Made by a program: the position numbers and the translations under genes
Shown here: positions 36,101-46,401 of the stretch, one piece after another
How positions within the stretch are numbered: the first letter of the stretch is position 1
Layout of the letters: every line of letters begins with the position of its first letter
The notes under the pieces: generated by a model
What the model saw: the letters and a program-made list of their open reading frames with translations, nothing else
Database searches by the model: none
What the model was told of the DNA's origin: nothing
Assembly: GCA_037501455.1 (NCBI GenBank)
Contig: CM074858.1
Coordinates: forward strand, 45,257,001-45,321,000
Direction of reading: 5' to 3'
Length of the DNA stretch: 64,000 nt
Origin: Lantana camara
Lineage: Eukaryota > Streptophyta > Magnoliopsida > Lamiales > Verbenaceae

Positions 36101-36665
36101 TGAATAAGATAAGATATGTATAAGTTTGATTTGAAAATAGTTTTAGTATGCAAAACCCTACTCCCGGTTCATAATCTTTCTTTCGATACGTGCTCTGCTC
36201 CTTATTATGTATAGTGTGTGCGAGTTCAGCCCCCTCACTCAGTCGGTGGACTGACCCTCTCCTTTCAACTCTTCAGTTTGCAGGTTGGGCGTGCTAGGCG
36301 GAGTCTAGAGTCGGTCGGGTTCAAGTCTTCTAGTTCGAGTTGTATTTTCATTTACATTCAGTCGTGCTTTAGTATATGATTCGATTGTGGGATTTGTAGT
36401 AGGTATATGTTATCATTCGATTAATGAATTATGTATAAATTTCTATTTTGTATATTTTGTGGAATTATCTTCCTGGATTTGATTATTTGCTTCCGCATTA
36501 ATATTATTTTTGCACGCTCTGGTCTTGTCTTAGCTCCGCCTGGCTTAGCGTGTGCGTGTAGGTTCCCGTTCGCTTAGTCTTGGACTCATGTATAGATTTC
36601 TATTTCATATGTGGGGGCGGGGCTAGGTACGGGGGATGTGGTGGCTCGTCGCTCCGGGCGCTACA
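33117..36665 (+). repeat. LTR B2 (3549 bp), middle LTR of the tandem B array
   Basis: Full-length B LTR, TGTGACACCCCG to CGGGCGCTACA. It is preceded by a polypurine tract (so it is a 3' LTR) and followed by a primer site (so it is also a 5' LTR). Signals: inverted repeat GGAATTCG-GATT-CGAATTCC at 33769-33788; donor-like AAGG|GTAAGC at 34141-34142; palindromes 34605-34688; branch-like GAGTCTAAG and acceptor TTCGTTTTCTCAG ending 35223; 83-nt block 35224-35306; donor AAG|GTGAGG at 35307-35308; CAGTC-GGTG-GACTG near 36239-36252; acceptor TTTGCAG ending 36283, then GTTGGGCGTGCTAGGCGG. Confidence 0.92.
34605..34688. repeat. Nested palindrome, B2 version
   Basis: The centre 34627-34664 pairs CTTCAAGAAAA + GTACCCGG with CCGGGTA + GTTTTCTTGAAG (one-base asymmetry). 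It is flanked by CTCCCTGGCCGGGGAG on the left and CTCCCCTGGGCGGGGAG on the right. It is shorter than the B1 version but still foldable. Confidence 0.9.
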
Positions 36666-39411
36666 TCTTAAAGTGGTATCAGAGCTCCGGGTTGCAAAGC
36701 CGGAGTTCTCGCGTCGTGTTGTGTCAAGTATAGGTCGTACGACTTAGGAACAATGTGCTAACATGTGCATTGCATTAAGATAGATGACCTTATTGTATGA
36801 TGTTTTTTAAAATCGCCACTTTCTTTTGATTAATTGTTGTAGTTGCATGCTTTATGTGCATTAGTTGTTTCATTTATGTGCCATAATCACTTACTAACCG
36901 CATGCATCATAGTTTCACATCTCTTGTGTATTGTAGGTTAGTATCCTACAACGGTCAATCACTCCTCTCAACTACCATGGCCCTTGAGTTGAAATTGGGA
37001 TAAAGTAGAGATAAAGATTCTTCATAACCGTTTAGTTCTCACAAAGATAACCAATCCACCAAGGTGAAGGGCAAGATAGCTTGATTTGAAGGAAGTGATC
37101 TTATGTTCGTATTGAGGCGCGTCATTTGCGAAGAGCAAATCTCATGCACCTATTGTAGAGGACCTAATCCTAGCAATAGGAAGTGTTGGAAAAGGAGTTG
37201 GAGGTATAATCAAAAGAAGAAAATGGTGACTACGAAGATTCGGTTGAAGTTATAACAAGAAGTTAAGGGCGTAATTAAAGGAAGAGAATTGGTTCCACAT
37301 TACGTAAATCTCTTCCTTACCTACTTGAGGTATTGGCTTAGAATTCGAAACGAAAGGTCTTTTCAACGATGAATAATCAAGAAGAGTATTGAAGCGTGAA
37401 GTGGAACCCAAAACATATATTGAACCCAATCCTTAGGAGGTGTAGTGATTTATTTGCTATTCAACCTGAATATCAAGGCCGAGTAGATGGTGGTGCACTA
37501 AAGCAGGATCGATAGCTCTCCCTTCCTTGGGTGTATAAATATTCAATGGAAGAAATCTTGTTGGGGACAACATAACCTGCAATAATTTAGGGAAATCAAA
37601 GGTCGACTCATGTTCTTTTAATACTTGAAAGGAATTGAAGGAGTCCAAGGAGTTAGTTCAAATTTTGAAGGGAATTAGAGAAGACCTTCGAGAAATGAAA
37701 ACCGGGATCGAGTTTAAAGCTTGGATCAAGAGTATCCGGGAAGCTGTTCGGGTCGAATCTAAGAAATTGAAAGGAAGGAGCCGAGTAAGAAGAATGGAAT
37801 CGGGAGGTAATTGCATTCATTGCATGAGCATCCATCCCCCATGGTATCCTTATACTTATTTGTTATGTGTGTTACATATCGCCATTACTTGTTGCTTCCT
37901 TGTTTGAATTGTTGATCAACGTGACGCATAGCATGAGCAAACCTAACCCGACATGCATGAGTTTAATGTTTTCATGATAGCTTGCAATTGAGAGAAGTCT
38001 TCCTTCGTGATGGTGAAAACCGGGGTAAAAAGAAGGTGCAAGAGGAAATTCAAGGGATTTAGAAGATTAATAGCAAGGGGGCTAAGAATGCTATGGGAAG
38101 AGATGAATGCCTTAATGATGATTAATCAAGAGAGTGTTAAGGGCAGCATTGAATCTTTGATCCGGGGAAAAGTATTCTATTCGGACTCAATTCCTAGAAG
38201 GTAAATTCGGTTCTTTAAGGGATAAGCAACAAAAGTCGACAAATAAGGTTCGAATATCATAGGGATAGGGGATGATGAACACTACGGACCATCAAGGAAG
38301 AGTTCCAATTAAAACCAATCTACTGAAAATCGAGCTCGGACAATAGGAAATTTTATGTTCTGGACGGATTGGAGTTTACTTTCCAGATCCAAGCTGAATT
38401 GTCGTGTTGTGAAGACGAATTGGGAGATACAGCAACAAATGGAAACGATATAGAAAGGTAAAGTAATTTTAGGAAGGAGACCATATACTCGAGTGTAATC
38501 CAGTAAAGAGTGGAATCGGAAGATTTCAATCAAGGTGATAACTAGACGAAGATTCAGAACAACGACGGAAGATCAACTATCAAGAAGATGTCAAGAGGTT
38601 AAATCCATGGGCATCAAAGAATTTGGGACTTTTGGGCTATAAAAGATTTACGAGCAATTGAAATTGTGTATAAGTGAACACCAGGGCGTGCCACTTGATG
38701 ACGTTGAGGAGTACCTTTCCACCGGACCCTATAATACAAAAGACAGGTGTCGAGAAACTGGAATTTAAATTAGACAAGGTATGAGGATGTTCTAGAAGGA
38801 GTGGGTTGAGAAACGTCAAGACAACCAAAGATGGTTATGCCAAAATGAATGACCAAGTTAAGACAGTTCACGGGTAAACAGGAAGGGTTTCAAAAGGGAA
38901 AGAATTAAAATAATCCCTCACGTACGATAAGGGATCGAAAAAGGACAAGTATCTGGGAGGAAGAAGATCGTTGTTGGGACATGGATTAAAGGAAAGGAAA
39001 TGGGATCATCAAGCTATGAGATTCGCTCAAGAAATCCGTGGTCAAAGAATTCGAGTCCGAAGCTCTACAATAGCAACATTAACTTCTCAGTCGACCTTGA
39101 TGATGTGAAGGACTTCGAGAAATGGTGAACGGTACATATATCATTCATGGCACGTGCATCATGCATCTTTGATTGTTATGGTATTGTTGTGTGTTTTACT
39201 CGTATGCGTGTGTGCTAGATGTGTGCTTTTCTCGAGTGTGTGGTTTTACGGTAAGGCGAGGGTCGTTGTTACAATGGTCTTCCTGATCGAGCAAGAAGTG
39301 TTGATTTAGAGCTCCAGCAAAGGGACTTCTTGAATTAGAAGGTGCGAGTGATGGAGGTTCGGTAGCCACGCCATTCGTGTAATGCCGAGCTTTTGAGTAG
39401 TTGAAATAAAT
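36666..39411 (+). pseudogene. Internal region of B (second copy), truncated
   Basis: Begins with a primer site (TGGTATCAGAGCTCCGGGTT near 36674) and follows the first B internal region closely, including the frames at 37635-37907 and 38007-38204 and the IHGT block near 39125. The stretch around 38830-39060 differs from the first copy. It breaks off about 250 bp before the expected polypurine tract, at the junction with an inverted B-like LTR piece. Confidence 0.7.
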
Positions 39412-39798
39412 AAAACGTCGGTAAACCCTCAAGTGACGTCATACCTGGTTATGGCCTCCAGAATCCGAGGCGCGCTAAAACTCGTTAGGCCCTCGAATCC
39501 CCAAAGATAAAGAATGGTCTCCGACCAATTCAAACAAGTATAAACGAATAATATAAACACGTTAACGAGTTTATAAATCACATAATTCAAGTATATCATA
39601 TATTTACGAAGTTCGGGAATTAAAAAAAATCGAGTAGTAGAAATTAAATACAGAAATTACAGTGTAAAACTCAAACGTTAAGGGCATATAAATCACTTAA
39701 ACAATTAAATAAACACATAAGTTAAATCAAAAGGAAATAAAACGTCGGTAAACCCTCAAGTGGCGTCATACCTGGTTTGCCGAAGAAACTGGGGTGTC
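39412..39798 (-). repeat. Rearranged, inverted B-like LTR fragment (B3)
   Basis: On the minus strand the LTR start TGTGACACCCCAG lies at 39798, with GACGCCACTTGAGGG and TTTTAGCGCGCC following. The segment at 39733-39775 is repeated, slightly diverged, at 39412-39449, directly at the junction with the B internal region. This points to a repair or template-switch event. It interrupts the D 3' LTR. Confidence 0.7.
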
Positions 39799-41286
39799 AC
39801 ATATAGCCTAGCACATTATACATATAAACAAGTACATATCACATTAGGGTCAAGAACGGGGAGGGAATCGAACAAATTAAAAACAAGCAAGAAAACAAGT
39901 TCGGGGCCAAGGTGTGACCGTACCCAGATCCAGGGCCGTGGATTTTTAACAAAGAAGAGATCCACGGCCGTGGATCTCAGTCCAGAAACGGCCCTGATTC
40001 TGCCCTTCAAATCCACGGCCGTGGGTGGATTTTAGTGTAAAAATCCACGGTCGTGGGTTTGCTCCAGCCTTAAAAATCCGAGATTTTGGCCCCTAAAACA
40101 CCAAGAATCCAACCCAAACTCTAACCAACACATTATAAAAGAATTATGCAACAATTATTCAAGGATTCATGCCCTAGATCATGCAAAAACCGAGCGAAGG
40201 TGAATGGGAAAGGAAGAGATGCTACACATATTCAAGTTCAAGCAAATTCATCAATGGTATCTCCATGAATCCTCAACCATCAAGCAAACCAAGTTCATTG
40301 AAGTGATACGGGATATCTTAGGGGCATATAACATGCTTTACATCAGAAGATTTCACAAGGATTAAAGCAAAATTCATGGAAATGCCTAAAACCCTTACTA
40401 TTCACATGTATGCCAATGGATGCTCAAATCATGGAGATATGTTGCAAGCTTATAGTTAAAATGACCACAAATGAACAAAGAGCACAAATAATAACTTACC
40501 TCTTGAATTGGAAGAGATTTGATGAAGTCTTGGCCTCAAATCTTGGAGAAATGGCTTGATCCCCTTTCATTCTCTTATTCTCTTCCTTCGAGCTAATGTT
40601 GCTGCACTTTTCCTTCTCTCTTTTGGGGTGTGGGACGAAATGGGGGCGTGGGAGAGAGTGAGGGATGGGGTTGTGGCATATAAGTCAAGGTTAGAAGCTT
40701 AATTGGGGTTAAATGGGGCCTACAAGTGAAGAGTAGTCAACAAAAGGTTACTCTTGGCATAAGGTGTTCGTTCCAGGTGAAAAACGGGAGACCAAATGGG
40801 CTTACAAAACTATGAATCTTGATTTCTTGGCTTACTTTCTTAGTTACGAGTCCAATGCATCTTCCGGAATTTGAATCCGAATTCCCGAGCTCAAGTTACG
40901 CCTTCCGGAACACAAGGTGCGCTAAAGCTCGTTAGGCCCTTATGTCCCTAACACATAAAACGGTTCCATAAACCGTATCAAACGAACTCAAAAACAAGTA
41001 ACGAGCATAAAAACACATTTATAACACGTGTAAATCATGTATAACACAGAATCACAAAAATCGGAAACAAAAACGAGCATAAACGGAGCAAGAACGAAGC
41101 AAAGAAGGCTAAGACGTGCAAAGACGTGCAAATAAGTCTTATAAGGTTCAAATAAGAGTCATGAAATTCAAATACATCACATAAGGAGTATAATAAACAT
41201 ATAATTCACGTAATTAAATAATTAAAAGTGCACGTAGCTCTCTTGTGAAAGTGTACCTGGAATGGCCGGACGAGCGGGATGTTACA
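39799..41286 (-). repeat. 3' LTR of D, truncated
   Basis: Matches 48157-49589 of the D 5' LTR. On the minus strand it starts TGTAACATCCCGCTCG (41286). It keeps inverted repeat GGAATTTG-AATC-CGAATTCC (40866-40885), donor-like GAG|GTAAGT (40498-40499) and the palindromes. The 3' half of the LTR is deleted. Confidence 0.88.
39927..40058. repeat. Palindrome cluster, D type (AGATCCACGGCCGTGGATCT)
   Basis: Perfect 20-bp palindrome at 39958-39977. Partial copies near 39927-39944, 40011-40030 and 40041-40058. Confidence 0.92.
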
Positions 41287-41305
41287 AACTCCCCTCCTTC
41301 AAAAG
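41287..41305 (-). promoter_or_regulatory. Polypurine tract of element D
   Basis: On the minus strand CCTTTTGAAGGAGGGGAGTT runs into the LTR start TGTAAC at 41286. Confidence 0.85.
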
Positions 41306-42785
41306 GACCTGTCCTCAGGTCCTAAACGAGACCGAGGAGGACTCTTGACAAACTCAACTCCATGCATCCACTGCGCCAGTCTGATCGAAGTGAGTTTGGT
41401 ACCTCAGGATATCACTTCCTCAGTTAGAAATGATGAAGACTTCTCATATCCTGGTAACTCGGTGGCGCTTGCCAACTCGGAGTAGTCATCTTAGTCATAG
41501 CAAACTCTATGTCGGGTTTGCTCCCACTTCCAAATAGAATTCAAAAGTAGTTGCAGAATCCTGCCGGAATGGTTCTCGATCTTCTATCGATAGCACTTTA
41601 GACATTGCTACACCAAGTCTACAATGTTTCTTCTTATGCCAACACCATTACCGGCTCTTAAAGTCTCGAACCATGAGTGGAATTAGTCTCATGACTAAGC
41701 ACTTCTTGAGACATAGGCTCTAACTTTCCGTTAGCCACGCACAACCGAAGTCTTCCTTAGTACCTCGATTGTAATGGAAAAGTTTGAGTATCCTCGTGTA
41801 ATCAAGGTAACTCTCTTCAAAAGCCTTATCTACTCGAACCATGCCTCTTCGTTGTCTTTCATGTCAAGGGATGACACCTGTGTAATGACGAACCTCTTGT
41901 AGATTCCCGATAATACTAGAGACTTATTCTCTGAGGCAAATCTCTGTTCTTCTACCAAACGCGTAGTTGACAATACCCTTGTTGAAACCACACTTGGTGA
42001 AGTCCACGAAATGCGGAAGAAGGACGAACAACTCTTCGACGCAAACAAAAAGGGTACTTATCTTCCACAGTTAACCTGTGCAGCTTACTGTAATATATAC
42101 TCATCCTTAGTCCCTTCTTCTTCAAAGATAGGATTAAGGTACTCCACAAAGAAGCACTCAAACAGATGAAATTACCTTCTAAGAGCTTGTCAACTATGAC
42201 TTAACTCCAACAACCATGCTATAGCCCACCTGAAGGGAAACTCGAAACACGAACCAATTTCGGGATAAAGACCACGACAACCTCGATGTCCTTATCGGGT
42301 GGAAACGAATTCCAACCATCAAAGAAACATCAAAGGTGTCTTACTTCGATCTTTGTCTCCTTAAGCTTGGCTCGACCTCTAAGTTAATCTAAAGGAAAGC
42401 CCAAAGCTTATTGCACCATTCCGGAATAATCAACCACTCCCACGAAGGATATAAACGGGTTAGCCTTCCATTTATTACCCGAAAATATTATTGAGCCCTA
42501 AAAAGGACCTCCAAAAGCATCCACCTATGCCTATGGTGACACCGTCACCTTAACACGAACTAGGCATCTTCAAGGACAACCACCGGTAAGCTCGGCCCTC
42601 ACACTCACCAAACACTCGAACACTTACCTCACCAAACTCCCTCCAAGAAGAGAGCCAACACAAAAAGGAAACCACAAGCAAGCAAGAAATAATAAGGACA
42701 CATAAGCACCGAGAAACAAGAAGAAAAGGAAAGTAACACAAATTGAAATAAAATTCATGTATGTAGTGCCATGAATACTTAGTGT
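41306..42785 (-). pseudogene. pol: D internal region, 3' part: reverse transcriptase relic
   Basis: A decayed pol stretch on the minus strand. Around 42110-41830 it reads KLHRLTVEDKYPF and, in a shifted frame, QQGYCQLRVW, which corresponds to the YRELN...NKYPLP and GYYQLR blocks of P1; no FIDD box is found. Between this and the gag knuckles is a hydrophobic frame (42550-42741, SCLLVVSFLCWLSSWREF) whose counterpart lies at the same place in element A (24136-24492, CLLVVALLLSCRLSFWREF). The remainder, to the polypurine tract, has no recognisable domain. Several stops and frame changes show it is dead. Confidence 0.6.
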
Positions 42786-43255
42786 ACCTTTCACCATGGT
42801 AAAAATGTTGATTTCGACATCAAGCTCCTTGCTTCCACTTGCATCAACTCGGACTTGTCTTGGAGTCTTGGAATCAAGGCTCTTTGTAGTCCTTGGATTC
42901 TTGTTCTTCCGGCAACCACTCACCATATGCCTCGGTTCCCCACACTTGTAGTATCTTGATCTTTTTCCGGAAAATTTCTTCGGTATGGTTCGGGCCATTG
43001 CAATAGGAACATTGAATTGGTTCCATCGGAGGAGGTATCGAATCCATCTTCGTGAGTTGAAGTTTCTTCTTCTTGGTGCAGGTGACATCTTGAAGCCCTT
43101 GGGCTTCCTCTCGGGACAGAGATCTCTTATTTGAGCTCGACCTTGATCCTTGACCTTGTCCCACATAAGAAGTGTGAGACATCATCTTTTGCTTCTCCAT
43201 TTCATCTTGAACCACTCTTCTAACTTCTTCGGACAATTCATGCACCGGTGAGATT
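42786..43255 (-). pseudogene. gag: D gag C-terminal part with two degenerate zinc knuckles
   Basis: Two overlapping minus-strand frames (42624-43166 and 42874-43272) together contain CSYCNGPNHTEEIF (last Cys of a CCHC knuckle replaced) and YYKCGEPRHMVSGC (first Cys replaced), in different frames, so a frameshift separates them. Basic KKKKLQLTK and Ser/Arg-rich segments precede them. MVKGTLSIHGT at about 42795 is the gag-protease boundary block also seen in P1 and B. The gag N-terminal part lies beyond the copia insertion at 43261-45196. Confidence 0.75.
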
Positions 43256-43260
43256 TGGAG

Positions 43261-45196
43261 TGTTGGAAGCACAAATCAGAAAGCAGCGAAAATTTAAAAA
43301 ATTTTCCAACAAAAGGACCTTCGACTCGCAATCGTGTATCCAAATTCGTAGAGTTAAGAAACTTACTTTTCTTTTATTTTTTCTTGAAGCGTTTCAAGCC
43401 ACCCAAGAACGCTCTTCTCGCGGCTTGATCCCCTCTCCTTGGTAAAGCTCGAATATTCAAACTTCCAACTTGAAGCTCTCTAGAGATAGTCCACCAACTT
43501 GACTACAATCTAACTAGTAAGGATGCTAGTTCTCTAGTTAGTGTTTAGGCTTAACCTAGGGTTTCGTTTATCGTGGAGAAAGGATGGTGTTCAACACATG
43601 AACCAAAAGAATTGCCAATTAGCTCTAAGGGGAGCTCGAGCTCCCCTACTTATAAGAGGGAAGTGGCCGAAAATCCCTAGTCCTTATGGGCTTAGGATTT
43701 TGGTCCCTCTCTCCTATTACTTGATCATCAAGTAATTTGGACTTTGACTTTGAATTCAAATTCAAATCAACTTTCAAGAGAGCTAAAATATCCAAACTAT
43801 TTTTGGATAATTTTATACTTTATTTATTTAAAATAAATAATTTATTTTATCTAATTAATTAATTCAGAATTAATTAACTAGATTATTTTTCTCCAAAATA
43901 AGACTTTCTTTTTAATTCAAACTTAAACCAAAGTCTATTAAATAATTAACAAATTAATTATTTAATATATATATATATACAATATATATATTTACACGTG
44001 TGGGACACGTGTCACTCACGTGATCCACACGTGTGGTTTCACACGTGTGGAACCCTCTTGGCCCGAATAACTCTTTTAATCATTTTCAAGCCTCAACTCA
44101 GGTAACCAAGTTGTTGTGTGTGATCCTCTAGGTTCTCAATTCAATTAGTAGTGACCCTAATTAATTAATTCACTAATTAATTAATCAGTCCACAGATTAA
44201 ACGACTATAGTCTAGCAACAGGTGTTTAACCCCTAGCTGAATTGGAATGTTCGGATTCGACAGAACCTTTAAGTCATTGATTCATGTGAGATACAATCCT
44301 CCTACTTACTCTCTCTCAACTAAGATCTAGGGTAAGGGAATAATTAGAACCCTAATAATCCGGTCTTAAAGCTAAGTGCATTTCATATTCATTTGATCTC
44401 AATCCAAGAAACCCTTTTCTTGATGTCTTCATCTACTGCCTTAGCCAAGGACTCCATATGGCATATGAATGACTTACACAATAAGAGATCACCTTGCAAA
44501 TGCAAGTGTAGGTCCTTTCTTGATTCTCATTCACTTTCATGAATCACTTGTGCAGCCCCAGTATAAGCCTTGAATCAGTTGTCTAAGGCGACACCCTTTA
44601 AAGCTTATACCTAAGACTACAGAGTTAACTCATAAAGTGACAAGGAACCTCAAGTCTTAAGGATCAATTAATCACATAAATGACTCGCGAGATATTCCCT
44701 AATCTGGAAGTTTCTATTTCCTGAAATAGAAACTTCCTTTCCCATTTAGGAATGTTCTCACACGGGGCACCTCAGTGAACTTACTTATTAAAGTAAGCAC
44801 CCTCATGTATCACGCACGTATCAACTATACACTTTGCACATCTATGAAACAAGGTTGTCTTTCTTAAGGGCGTGATCCCACAAGCAAGCCTTAGAGGAGT
44901 CAGGTTGACACTCCCACTGTCTGTAGGACTCATCGGCTTGGAGTATTTTACTAATCATGACTTATGTGATATAGGGCTCGTTTCATGAACCATTTCACCT
45001 AAATGGTAGAGTCCTAAAGTCATCAGGATTAGGGGAGTTCTCATACATGCACAGCTAAAATTAACACATACCAAACAAGAGCATATAAAGAAGTGTTGCC
45101 TCAATTCGTTATTTCATTCAAAGATTGTCTGTGATTACAATAAGGAAAAGCACAAAGCGGATATACAATCGGCTTTCTAGGGCACTATTCCTAACA
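43261..45196 (-). mobile_element. Copia-type solo LTR 2 (1936 bp)
   Basis: TGTTGGAAGC to ATTCCTAACA, flanked by TSD TGGAG (43256-43260 and 45197-45201), inserted in the D gag. It matches copia LTR 1 and the element at 62265. On the minus strand there is a TATA-like CTTATAAGTAGGGG at 43643-43660 and upstream G-boxes at 43995-44047. There is no internal coding region. Confidence 0.92.
43995..44047 (-). promoter_or_regulatory. G-box array of copia LTR 2
   Basis: Five CACGTG hexamers in 53 bp: 43995, 44006, 44017, 44028 and 44042. The first four are 11 bp apart, close to one helical turn. Confidence 0.75.
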
Positions 45197-45201
45197 TGGA
45201 G

Positions 45202-45519
45202 AGCGTGTTGAATCTCGTCCCTTGGCTCTTACATATAGCTCCGAACTTTAGGGCATTCTTGGTTAGCTCCCGAACCTTCTAGCTCCATCATAAGCTCATC
45301 CATCCTCTTCATTTCTTGTTCAAGGTTCAAGAATTCTTGAAGTTTTGTAACCATTTCCTTTGAAGGGATGTACTTGTAGCAAAATTCTCGGATGAATTTC
45401 TTCCACGTGAGCTCTTCTCCGGACTCCTTTAACCTCGATCTTACTTCCTTGAGCCATTTTGAAGCTTCACCTTGGAGTAGACGGGAAATGCGCTTGACTT
45501 TCTTTTGTGAAGTCCCCGG
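45202..45519 (-). pseudogene. gag: D gag capsid, C-terminal piece
   Basis: Minus strand: KKVKRISRLLQGEASKWLKE, then GEELTWKKFIREFCYKYIPS and KLQEFLNLEQ. This is the conserved capsid region of plant gypsy gag (compare FVREFQNKFIPPS in P1). It ends near 45229. It is separated from its N-terminal half by the TRIM at 45525-46015 and from the knuckles by copia LTR 2. Confidence 0.85.
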
Positions 45520-45524
45520 ATAAT
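45520..45524. repeat. TSD ATAAT of the TRIM (left copy)
   Basis: ATAAT at 45520-45524 is repeated at 46016-46020. Confidence 0.9.
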
Positions 45525-46015
45525 TGTAACAGGCCGAAAACCCGCCTGTCGATATTGTCCGCTTTGGTGGGCTACGCGACACCACCCTCACGGTTTTGTT
45601 CTTCCCGGTGGAATTTAAGCCCAAAGGCGCCCACCCAGGAAAAGGCCTCAACAAGGGAAAGGTATCTACCCCCTTATAAAGGAGGCTTTGTTCCCCTCTC
45701 CAACCGATGTGGGACAAGCACCTTAGGCTATTACAGTCCACCCCCCTAAGAGGGCCCAGCGTCCTCGCTGGCACACCTGCCCGGGCCCCGGCTCTGATAC
45801 CATTTGTAACAGCCCAAAAACCCGCCTATCTATATTGTCCGCTTTGGTGGGCTAAGCGACACCACCCTCACGGTTTTGTTCTTCCCGGTGGAATTTAAGC
45901 CCAAAGGCGCCCACCCAGGAAAAGGCCTCAACAAGGGAAAGGTATCCACCCCCTTATAAAGGAGGTTTTGTTCTCCTCTCCAACCTATGTGGGACAAGCA
46001 CCTTAGGCTATTACA
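45525..46015 (-). mobile_element. TRIM (miniature LTR retrotransposon), 491 bp
   Basis: Two 211-bp direct repeats (45525-45735 and 45805-46015), each TGTAACAG...CTATTACA, flank a 69-bp centre. On the minus strand the centre begins with the initiator-Met primer site TGGTATCAGAGCCGGGG and ends with polypurine TTAGGGGGGTGGAC, so both priming signals of reverse transcription are present and nothing else. Each repeat holds TTATAAGG-type TATA sequence (CCCTTATAAAGGAGG). TSD ATAAT. The two repeats differ at only a few sites, so insertion is fairly recent. It depends on proteins from other elements. Confidence 0.95.
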
Positions 46016-46020
46016 ATAAT

Positions 46021-46180
46021 TATCCCAAATCCATAGCATCATGGACAGCCACTCCTTGGCTTCAGTAGCATCACCTCCAAACCACTTCGACGGATTAAAG
46101 ACATCGAACTCCTTGTAGATTGAAGACACTTGTTCCCCTTGTTTCCTTATTGATAATGTATTTATATGTGGAGATACCAT
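46021..46180 (-). pseudogene. gag: D gag capsid, N-terminal piece
   Basis: Minus strand: SSIYKEFDVFNPSKWFGGDA then TEAKEWLSMMLWIWDNY, the gag pattern F-x-P-x-x-F-x-G-x-x-x-x-x-A-x-x-W-L. The TRIM cuts it after WIWDNY, and the frame resumes at 45519 after removal of the TRIM and one TSD. Confidence 0.82.
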
Positions 46181-46357
46181 CCTGAAATAAGAAAATGATT
46201 CCAAAATATCGATGCATGCAAGGTTTAGTACGTGTTCATGTGAGCAATTACTATAAATAAGTCAAATAATTCATGTAATTCACATAATATATGAGAGTGA
46301 ATGCAAATAATCACATAATCCTAAGCCGAACGACCTAGACAGAGTTGGCATGACGCC

Positions 46358-46393
46358 AGAGCTCCGGTTTTGCAACCAAGAGCTCTGATACCA
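46358..46393 (-). promoter_or_regulatory. Primer-binding site of element D with hairpin
   Basis: Minus strand TGGTATCAGAGCTCTTGGTT (46393 to 46374), 8 nt inside the LTR. AGAGCTC and GAGCTCT arms flank TTGGTTGCAAAACCG. Confidence 0.85.
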
Positions 46394-46401
46394 CGCAGGG
46401 A

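Noticed and set aside
45525..46015. Simple tandem duplication inside gag
   Set aside because: The copies have TG...CA ends, a primer site and polypurine tract between them, and a 5-bp TSD outside, which fits a TRIM.
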